This document shows positions 1 through 4,354 of a DNA stretch of 5,982 bases, piece by piece (within the stretch, counting starts at the first letter, position 1; every line of letters starts with the position of its first letter). The position numbers and the translations under genes are program-made. The notes beneath the pieces are model-generated. The model was not told where the DNA came from. It was given only the letters and a program-made list of their open reading frames with translations, and made no database searches. Source of the stretch: Oscillospiraceae bacterium (GTDB lineage: Bacteria > Bacillota > Clostridia > Oscillospirales > Ruminococcaceae); contig JAGAKC010000405.1 of the NCBI GenBank assembly GCA_017848155.1, positions 1 to 5,982 on the forward strand. The letters are read 5' to 3'.

Positions 1-749
1 CTCTCGGCGATCTCAGCCTGCCCGCTACACTGGGTGAGTTCTCACTTGCTCCCCGTGGTCTTGTACTGGTTACAGGTCCTACAGGTTCAGGTAAGTCTAC
101 AACTCTTGCGGCTATGATCGACCATATCAACCGTCAGAAGAACTGTCATATCATCACTGTTGAGGACCCTATCGAGTATCTGCACACACATAAGCAGTCC
201 ATGGTAAACCAGCGTGAGATCGGTCAGGACGTTGACAGCTTCGCAGGCTCTCTGCGTGCTGCACTCCGTGAGGACCCTGACGTTATCCTCGTAGGTGAGA
301 TGCGTGACTTTGAGACCATCAATGCTGCTGTAACCGCCGCAGAAACAGGTCACCTTGTATTCTCCACACTTCATACGACAGGTGCGGCAGAGACCATCGA
401 CCGTATCATCGACGTTTATCCCCCTCACTCTCAGGGTCAGATCAGATCGCAGCTTGCAAACTCCATCGTTGGTATCATTTCCCAGACCCTCGTTCCCACA
501 GCGGACGGCAAGGGCAGATGTGCGGCGCTTGAGATACTTGCAGCCACCGACGCTATCCGTTCAATGATCCGTGAGGGTAAGATATTCCAGATACCCACAG
601 CTATCGCAACAGGTAAGAAGAACGGAATGTTCACACTTGACCAGGACCTTGCAAGACTCGTTCGTATGGGCAAGATCACAAACGAGACTGCTCTTGGCAG
701 ATGTCAGGACCCCAACGAGTACAAGAGATACCTCGATATGGGCGTCTGA
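1..749 (+). CDS. pilT: PilT, type IV pilus retraction ATPase (5' end missing)
   Basis: Hexameric cytoplasmic ATPase of the secretion superfamily that depolymerises type IV pili and drives retraction. The reading frame is open from base 3, so 248 codons are visible; PilT is usually about 350 residues, so the N-terminal domain and start lie outside the window. Visible motifs in order: Walker A GPTGSGKS (75-98), Asp box VEDPIEYLH (159-185), Walker B DPDVILVGEMRD (273-308), His box GHLVFSTLHT (348-377), and AIRSMIRE (552-575). The last is close to the AIRNLIRE signature that separates PilT from the extension ATPase PilB, so I call it PilT. No tetracysteine zinc site of PilB type is seen. It lies upstream of two pilin genes, and no convincing terminator follows it, but the next gene has its own promoter. 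Identification is secure; only the missing 5' part is uncertain. Confidence 0.95.
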   Translation, partial: LGDLSLPATLGEFSLAPRGLVLVTGPTGSGKSTTLAAMIDHINRQKNCHIITVEDPIEYLHTHKQSMVNQREIGQDVDSFAGSLRAALREDPDVILVGEMRDFETINAAVTAAETGHLVFSTLHTTGAAETIDRIIDVYPPHSQGQIRSQLANSIVGIISQTLVPTADGKGRCAALEILAATDAIRSMIREGKIFQIPTAIATGKKNGMFTLDQDLARLVRMGKITNETALGRCQDPNEYKRYLDMGV

Positions 750-847
750 TCTCATAGGTGGATTGGTTAAAGTACATAAAATATCTTTTTGTTTTTTCGG
801 TTTTTATACGAAAATCGTGATTAAGAAGAAATTTTTTTAAAAAACAC
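750..847. other. Intergenic gap after pilT, no clear terminator
   Basis: This AT-rich stretch has runs of T but no GC-rich stem. The only fold noticed is a 6-bp stem TTTTCG (794-799) with CGAAAA (809-814) around a 9-base loop, which is too weak for a confident terminator. Readthrough from pilT into the pilin leader is therefore possible. Confidence 0.5.
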
Positions 848-876
848 TTGCATTTTCTCAAACGTTGAGATATAAT
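848..876 (+). promoter_or_regulatory. Sigma-A type promoter of the first pilin
   Basis: A perfect -10 box TATAAT (871-876) lies 17 bases downstream of TTGCAT (848-853), a partial match to the -35 consensus (TTG conserved). Transcription would start near 882-884, giving a leader of about 86 bases before the pilin start codon. The ideal spacing, perfect -10 and T/A-rich upstream tract (832-844) fit a strongly transcribed gene. The promoter call is visual; the start site is inferred. Confidence 0.75.
856..870. promoter_or_regulatory. Inverted repeat in promoter spacer, candidate operator
   Basis: TCTCAA (856-861) and TTGAGA (865-870) are exact inverted repeats around ACG, forming a 15-base dyad that abuts the -10 box and fills most of the -35/-10 spacer. 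That is a classic position for a repressor or a spacer-acting activator. No regulator is encoded in the window, and a chance 6-base dyad cannot be excluded. Confidence 0.4.
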
Positions 877-884
877 GTAAACAC

Positions 885-906
885 AACAGAACAACACGTG
901 TCTGTT
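885..906 (+). other. 5'-proximal leader hairpin of the pilin mRNA
   Basis: AACAGA (885-890) can pair with TCTGTT (901-906) around a 10-base loop that contains CACGTG. It would lie within a few bases of the predicted 5' end of the transcript, where stem-loops often protect mRNA from decay. The stem is only 6 bp and competes with the pairing of 904-910 to 915-921. Confidence 0.35.
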
Positions 907-915
907 AAATATGGA

Positions 916-936
916 TTTAACCCCGCCGGGGTTAAA
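916..936 (+). other. Leader hairpin upstream of pilin RBS
   Basis: TTTAACCCC (916-924) and GGGGTTAAA (928-936) form a perfect 9-bp stem with a GCC loop. An A6-T7 tract follows at 940-952, and then the AGGAGG ribosome binding site at 955-960. The T run begins 9 bases after the stem, so it is not a normal intrinsic terminator. A role in mRNA stability or as an attenuator-like element is more likely. The stem is seen directly; function is inferred. Confidence 0.6.
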
Positions 937-968
937 CATAAAAAATTTTTTTATAGGAGGTCTTTACA

Positions 969-1595
969 ATGATAAAGAAGCTTCAGGCCCTCAAGGCTAA
1001 GAAGGGTTTTACCCTCGTTGAGCTGGTAGTTGTTATCGCTATCATCGGCGTACTCGCAGCTATCCTCGTTCCCACAATGCTCGGTGTAGTTCAGGATTCC
1101 AGAATTACATCCGCTAACTCCACAGCACAGCAGGTTAAGGACAGAACAACAGAGTTCCTTACCAAGATGGACGCTGCTAAGGCATCCTACAAGGCTGCTA
1201 CAACAGAGGCTGATCTGACAGTTGTTGATGGTGTATGGACACTTGGTGCAACTTCTACCGATGGCGAGGCTGATTGGCTGGATGGCAAGGATCACTGGGG
1301 TTCCGAGGCAAACACTAAGGAAGGCGAGCTCGAGAACAAGGACACTGTATTCGTAGAGTACATTGCTGACTCCCTCTCCGATCTGAAGAACGCTTACATC
1401 AAGATCTACATCAAGGCTGGCAAGGTTGTTGGTGTTGCTTGTGTTGACGGCGCTACATCAGAGATGGATGTTCCCGATGCAGCTGCATTCCAGGCTGGTT
1501 CTTGGGATGGCTTCACAGGCAAGGCTGGTGTAAAGGATAACGTAGTTATCGGTACATCTCCCGCTCTGACAACAGCTGAGGCTGCTGAAGGATAA
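969..1595 (+). CDS. pilA1: Type IV pilin, probable major pilin (PilA1/CbpC-like)
   Basis: Structural pilin subunit of 208 residues. A basic 13-residue leader ends in KKG, followed by the prepilin peptidase site G13|FTLVE with the invariant glutamate at mature position 5 (E18). A hydrophobic helix spans about residues 14-40 (VVVIAIIGVLAAILVP). The remaining ~165 residues form the globular head, with one cysteine. Mature length would be 195 residues. The start is set by AGGAGG at 955-960, 8 bases upstream. All 18 lysines are AAG, a bias that suits a very abundant protein, as does the strong promoter. From memory, R. albus has pilins (CbpC/GP25) with this type of N-terminus, linked to adhesion to cellulose, and a pilA1-pilA2 pair; the symbol is assigned on that basis plus gene order. 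Type IV pilin identity is firm; the adhesion role is inference. Confidence 0.9.
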   Translation: MIKKLQALKAKKGFTLVELVVVIAIIGVLAAILVPTMLGVVQDSRITSANSTAQQVKDRTTEFLTKMDAAKASYKAATTEADLTVVDGVWTLGATSTDGEADWLDGKDHWGSEANTKEGELENKDTVFVEYIADSLSDLKNAYIKIYIKAGKVVGVACVDGATSEMDVPDAAAFQAGSWDGFTGKAGVKDNVVIGTSPALTTAEAAEG

Positions 1596-1628
1596 TTGCT
1601 TGGCGAATCTAACTAACTGAAACACATC

Positions 1629-1658
1629 GTTCCTCGGCGGCGAAAGCCGTCGGGGAAT
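1629..1658 (+). terminator. GC-rich GAAA-loop hairpin after first pilin, partial terminator
   Basis: A 12-bp stem with two G-U wobbles (1630-1641 with 1646-1657) closes on a GAAA tetraloop, with one more possible G-U pair at 1629/1658. The downstream tract TTAGTGTTATTATT is U-rich but interrupted, so termination would probably be incomplete, with some readthrough to the second pilin. AACAC (1621-1625) and GTGTT (1661-1665) could extend the stem but compete with the next hairpin. Confidence 0.6.
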
Positions 1659-1710
1659 TAGTGTTATTATTAAAGATCATCGTTATCGGTGCTCTTTAAT
1701 AATAGCATTA
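1659..1710 (+). repeat. Long imperfect inverted repeat between the two pilin genes
   Basis: Bases 1659-1676 pair with 1693-1710 without interruption (18 bp, two G-U wobbles). After one T/C mismatch, 1678-1682 pair with 1687-1691 (5 bp, one wobble) around a TTAT loop. The total is 23 bp in 52 bases. The core is an exact 11-base inverted repeat (1666-1676 with 1693-1703). The structure ends 33 bases before the second pilin's ATG and leaves its RBS free. It resembles an mRNA processing or protection element more than a terminator, since no T run follows. Confidence 0.7.
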
Positions 1711-1722
1711 TACTTATATGTG

Positions 1723-1733
1723 AGAAAGGACGG
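1723..1733 (+). promoter_or_regulatory. Ribosome binding site of second pilin
   Basis: GAAAGGACGG is the only Shine-Dalgarno-like sequence here. It lies upstream of ATG 1744 (about 10-13 bases, rather long) and downstream of the alternative GTG at 1720, so it decides for the ATG. Confidence 0.6.
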
Positions 1734-1743
1734 TCTTGCATTT

Positions 1744-2472
1744 ATGATAAGATATCTACAGGCTATGAAGCGTAAAAAGGGTTTCACCATGGTGGAGCTC
1801 GTTATCGTTATTGCGATAATCGCTATCATTATGGCGGCAATGTTCACGACGATGCTGAGCGGTTCGACGGAGAAGCTGCTTGCGGCTAACACGAATGCGG
1901 AGGCTTTCTTTACTGCGTCGCAGCTGTCTTTCACAAGAATGTCGTTTACAGAGCGTTCTCTTGTGACCGTAGTTGATGAAGAGGACAAGTATATCGAGTA
2001 CATAAACGGTGTGAATACCATAAAGGCAAATACATACCTTTTCCTTGAAGCACACTGTGGACAGACGGGTCTTGATTATGTCCATCTTTGCGATACGCTT
2101 CCCGGACTCATGATGCAGGTTGAAACAAAGCCTATGACTAACCTTGAGCAGTATGTCATGGAAAGTCTGCAGGCTAATCTCAGCGAGTCCTATGACGGAT
2201 ATTTCTATGCGCAGATAGATGAGAATTTCCGTATCATCTGCACGCATTATTCTGACGGACGTCTGCCCATGGCTACATCCGAGGACAGCAGCTACCGTGA
2301 GTCCATCGGTTTCACTGGCGATGGTAAGATCGCTAATATCGTTGTTGGTTCCTGTTCTGACACACCTTTCTTTGGCGGCGGTCAGGATGCTTCGGGTAAT
2401 GCTGCGGAGTATGCTTTCAACGCCCCCGGTTCTGATGCGGACGGTGACGAGCTTACAAAATTCTACGGCTAA
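1744..2472 (+). CDS. pilA2: Second type IV pilin, probable minor pilin (PilA2-like)
   Basis: Pilin-like protein of 242 residues. The leader is again 13 residues with a KKG end, then the cleavage site G13|FTMVE with glutamate at mature position 5 (E18). A very isoleucine-rich helix covers about residues 14-35. The head is larger than in the first pilin and unlike it, with cysteines at 105, 116, 166 and 204 that could form two disulfides. I chose ATG 1744 over GTG 1720 because it gives a leader of exactly the same length as the neighbouring pilin and has an RBS-like sequence upstream; GTG 1720 has none. Lysine codons include AAA, so codon bias is weaker, fitting lower expression. It probably co-polymerises as a minor pilin or works in assembly. 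The symbol rests on the R. albus pilA1-pilA2 parallel, from memory. Pilin identity is firm, the minor role inferred. Confidence 0.85.
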   Translation: MIRYLQAMKRKKGFTMVELVIVIAIIAIIMAAMFTTMLSGSTEKLLAANTNAEAFFTASQLSFTRMSFTERSLVTVVDEEDKYIEYINGVNTIKANTYLFLEAHCGQTGLDYVHLCDTLPGLMMQVETKPMTNLEQYVMESLQANLSESYDGYFYAQIDENFRIICTHYSDGRLPMATSEDSSYRESIGFTGDGKIANIVVGSCSDTPFFGGGQDASGNAAEYAFNAPGSDADGDELTKFYG

Positions 2473-2480
2473 AATTAAGT

Positions 2481-2504
2481 TGCGCCCCTTTTTAAAGGGG
2501 CGCA
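2481..2504 (+). terminator. GC-rich hairpin after second pilin, weak terminator
   Basis: TGCGCCCC (2481-2488) pairs with GGGGCGCA (2497-2504), extendable by two T-A pairs to a 10-bp stem with a 4-base loop. Only TTCTGGTT follows before the next RBS (2513-2518), so the U tract is poor. It may be a leaky terminator or a 3' stabiliser of the pilin mRNA. Confidence 0.5.
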
Positions 2505-2523
2505 TTCTGGTTAAGGAGATATT

Positions 2524-3477
2524 ATGAGCAAAAATGTAAAGCTGATTTTAGTGGCAGCCGCTGCGCTGGTCATATCAGCGGTGGTGATAGTTTTATCTGT
2601 GATGAAGATGGGCGTTTTCAACGAAACTGTGACGGTGAAAAAGGAGCCGCCCGCCTGGTATCACTCCGACAGCGGAACAGCTGTAAGACCCGAGGGCAGG
2701 ACGCTTGTGATAACGATACTCGTCACTGATAAGCACACCACATGGGAGGGGAAGGACGAATCTGCCGACCGTCAGCACTCCGATCTCGGCATAGCTGTAC
2801 AGTGGATGGAGGAGCAGGCGGAAAAGTGGGGAAAGAGCCATGAAATGATCTGGGACTGGAAAGAGAACAGCGATCTCGTTTACAGACCAACTTTCAGCAA
2901 GGATATGCTTACCTACAGTATAGCCAACAACAGCGTAAACAACGAATTCAGAAATTTCATTGACGACGGGATACCATCGGCGCAGCTGGCGGAAAAGTAC
3001 GACGCAGACAATGTGATATACATGACCTGCTTCGAAACTACCAACGCAGAGCCGTTTATCTACTGCTTTGCGAGCGATTGTTATTTCGACCCAATGTACC
3101 AGTATGATTGTTGCTTCGTGATGAATAACTACTACGGCGCTGTTACAACAGCAGCAGTTTATGCGCATGAGATGCTGCATCTTTTCGGCTCGCCCGATCT
3201 GTACAAGAACGGTCCGTCTGGCTCGGAGCTGTACGGAGTAACGGAGGAGTTTGTGGACTATGCCCGTGAAAATCTTACAGAGGATATCATGTTCATGATG
3301 ATAGAGGACTGGCCACGCTCCGTTGATGAGAACGGAATCACGTTCGGCATGTCTGACCTGATAGCGTATTATATCGGCTACAACTCCGAGCGTCCATCGG
3401 TGGTGGATGAGTTTGGTCTGGACTACTCACAGCACGATCCCGACCGTGCGGAACAAATGAGCAAAAAAACTGAATAA
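2524..3477 (+). CDS. Membrane-anchored putative zinc metalloprotease
   Basis: A 317-residue protein that I do not recognise as a named gene. A short basic N-terminus (MSKNVK) precedes a hydrophobic segment at about residues 7-26 with no obvious lipobox, so it is probably a signal anchor placing the rest outside the membrane. The key motif is HEMLHLFGSPDLY at residues 215-227. H215, E216, H219, G222 and D225 fit the HExxHxxGxxD pattern of metzincin-like and M6-like zinc proteases, with D as possible third ligand. DIM at 254-256 is a candidate Met-turn. There are four cysteines between 181 and 197. The start has AAGGAG 5 bases upstream. It follows the second pilin by 51 bases with only a weak hairpin between, so co-transcription is plausible. 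Its substrate is unknown; acting on pili or on other surface proteins is speculation. The protease motif is visible, but activity is inferred. Confidence 0.75.
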   Translation: MSKNVKLILVAAAALVISAVVIVLSVMKMGVFNETVTVKKEPPAWYHSDSGTAVRPEGRTLVITILVTDKHTTWEGKDESADRQHSDLGIAVQWMEEQAEKWGKSHEMIWDWKENSDLVYRPTFSKDMLTYSIANNSVNNEFRNFIDDGIPSAQLAEKYDADNVIYMTCFETTNAEPFIYCFASDCYFDPMYQYDCCFVMNNYYGAVTTAAVYAHEMLHLFGSPDLYKNGPSGSELYGVTEEFVDYARENLTEDIMFMMIEDWPRSVDENGITFGMSDLIAYYIGYNSERPSVVDEFGLDYSQHDPDRAEQMSKKTE

Positions 3478-3502
3478 AATGCGGAAAAATGCGAAAAAAA
3501 GC

Positions 3503-3529
3503 TAAAGATTTCGGGGGAGCTGCCGATAA
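3503..3529 (+). promoter_or_regulatory. Sigma-28 (SigD/FliA) flagellar promoter
   Basis: TAAAGATT (3503-3510), an 11-base spacer, and GCCGATAA (3522-3529) match the flagellar sigma-28 consensus TAAAGTTT-N11-GCCGATAA at all but one position. Transcription would start near 3535, about 60 bases before flgM. This makes flgM-flgN-flgK-flgL a late, sigma-28-dependent unit that includes the gene for its own anti-sigma factor. Confidence 0.9.
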
Positions 3530-3579
3530 GATATATAGGTAGAAATATGCCCTATGGGCTTGCTATACATTTTTCCGAT

Positions 3580-3586
3580 AAGGAGG
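3580..3586 (+). promoter_or_regulatory. RBS fixing the flgM start
   Basis: AAGGAGG ends 8 bases before ATG 3595. It lies inside the extended frame that could begin at ATA 3547, so it decides for the internal ATG. Confidence 0.8.
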
Positions 3587-3594
3587 CAGGATAT

Positions 3595-3858
3595 ATGGAG
3601 ATCAAAAGAATCAACGGCGTGATATCGGCGTACAGTGCAAACCGCAGCGGAAATGTCAAGAAAGCAGAAGCCTCCGCTTCCGTAAAGAACATGGACAGGG
3701 TAGAGTTCGGCTTTGAAAAGGCGCTGCAGGCCGCAAAAAACGGCATCGCAGCAGAGATAAAGGCTGACGCTTCCGCTAACGATATAGAGGCTGCAAAGCA
3801 GACGGCTGAAAACGGTATTCCCGCAAGCGAGCTTGCGGCTTACATCCTCTTAGGGTGA
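3595..3858 (+). CDS. flgM: FlgM, anti-sigma-28 factor
   Basis: Small protein of 87 residues that binds sigma-28 in the cytoplasm and is exported through the finished hook-basal body, releasing late flagellar transcription. The N-terminus MEIKRINGVISAY fits the M-I-x-x-I-N-x-V-x-x-x-Y pattern of Firmicutes FlgM. The middle (about 11-33) is low-complexity and Ala/Ser/Lys-rich, as expected for a partly unfolded protein. DRVEF at 34-38 starts the sigma-binding part, and the last helices (about 62-86) end in ELAAYILLG, similar to the family's terminal A-x-x-I/M-L. Length is typical (about 85-100). ATG 3595 was chosen because AAGGAGG precedes it; a frame extended to 3547 would start at a non-ATG codon without an RBS. 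It sits first in the operon behind a sigma-28 promoter, giving autogenous feedback. The stop overlaps or abuts the start of flgN. Confidence 0.88.
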   Translation: MEIKRINGVISAYSANRSGNVKKAEASASVKNMDRVEFGFEKALQAAKNGIAAEIKADASANDIEAAKQTAENGIPASELAAYILLG

Positions 3859-3863
3859 TGGCT

Positions 3864-4343
3864 ATGGACGAAAGGACCACACAGGCAGTCATAAAGTGCC
3901 TTGAAATAGATTGCGACTTTTATCGTGAGCTGACGATGTTCCTGATGAAAAAGCACACAAAGATACTTGAGGACGACCTGCCCTGGCTGACAAACTCGCT
4001 CAATGATGAGCAGGCATACGTCATGAAAAGTCAGGCTCTCGAAAACAAGCGGCTGGAGCTTTTCAGGGGACTCGGAATAGAGGATAAAAAGCTGGCAGAG
4101 CTTATTGAGGAAGCTCCCGAGGACTACAAGGCGAAGCTGAAGATGCTCTCGGTGCAGCTTACAGACCTTATCGACGGGATAAGGGAAATGAACGAGAAAA
4201 CGAGCGAGTTGGTCAAGCGCAAGCTCGACAACCAGCAGGAATTCGTAAAGCGTGCGGGCATATTCAACAAGCCCGAAACTTATGACAGAAACGCTTCAAA
4301 GGTGACCAAGGGCACATCCGCAACGGTCATCCGTGAGGTATAG
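3864..4343 (+). CDS. flgN: FlgN family flagellar export chaperone
   Basis: Cytoplasmic chaperone that binds the C-termini of FlgK and FlgL and delivers them to the flagellar export gate. The 159-residue protein is highly charged and almost wholly helical. Helices run at about 3-35, 47-70 (ending near ENKRLELFRGLG), 74-83 and 88-131, with a short tail including ETYDRNA at 138-144, much like the TYxxxG tail of many FlgN proteins. Length is typical (140-160). The position between flgM and flgK is the usual Firmicutes order and carries much of the assignment, because FlgN sequences diverge quickly. Start choice is open: GTG 3855, ATG 3858 and ATG 3864 are in frame. I prefer 3864 because AGGGTG (3852-3857) then lies 6 bases upstream. 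ATG 3858 would overlap the flgM stop by one base (TGATG), and either choice suggests translational coupling. Confidence 0.85.
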   Translation: MDERTTQAVIKCLEIDCDFYRELTMFLMKKHTKILEDDLPWLTNSLNDEQAYVMKSQALENKRLELFRGLGIEDKKLAELIEEAPEDYKAKLKMLSVQLTDLIDGIREMNEKTSELVKRKLDNQQEFVKRAGIFNKPETYDRNASKVTKGTSATVIREV

Positions 4344-4354
4344 GAGGAAAATAT

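Noticed and set aside
794..814. The small stem after pilT as a terminator
   Set aside because: Only 6 bp, mostly A-T, with a 9-base loop and no T run after it.
883..968. A cyclic-di-GMP riboswitch in the pilin leader, as found upstream of some clostridial pilin genes
   Set aside because: The leader is only about 86 bases and I see none of the conserved aptamer core; only simple hairpins are present.
1709..1714. TATACT as a -10 box for a separate second-pilin promoter
   Set aside because: No acceptable -35 about 17 bases upstream, and the position overlaps the base of the long hairpin; too weak to annotate.
1720..1743. GTG 1720 as the start of the second pilin
   Set aside because: No Shine-Dalgarno sequence upstream, and it would make the leader 21 residues instead of the 13 shared with the first pilin.
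2431..2455. DADGDE near the end of the second pilin as a calcium-binding or dockerin-like loop
   Set aside because: Too short, and lacks the spacing of an EF-hand or dockerin repeat; a single acidic cluster is not enough.
1756..2505. An open frame of 249 codons on the - strand opposite the second pilin
   Set aside because: No start signal and no recognisable motif; the + strand pilin has a leader, cleavage site and helix.
2593..3180. An open frame on the - strand opposite the metalloprotease
   Set aside because: Valine- and histidine-rich shadow sequence without RBS; the + strand frame has a signal anchor and protease motif.
3575..3581. A second CCGATAA resembling a sigma-28 -10 box
   Set aside because: No TAAA-like -35 at the right distance upstream; it overlaps the flgM RBS and is explained by that.
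3547..3594. An extended N-terminus for flgM beginning at 3547
   Set aside because: The codon there is ATA, no RBS precedes it, and an AAGGAGG lies within the extension at the right distance from ATG 3595, where the FlgM N-terminal pattern begins.
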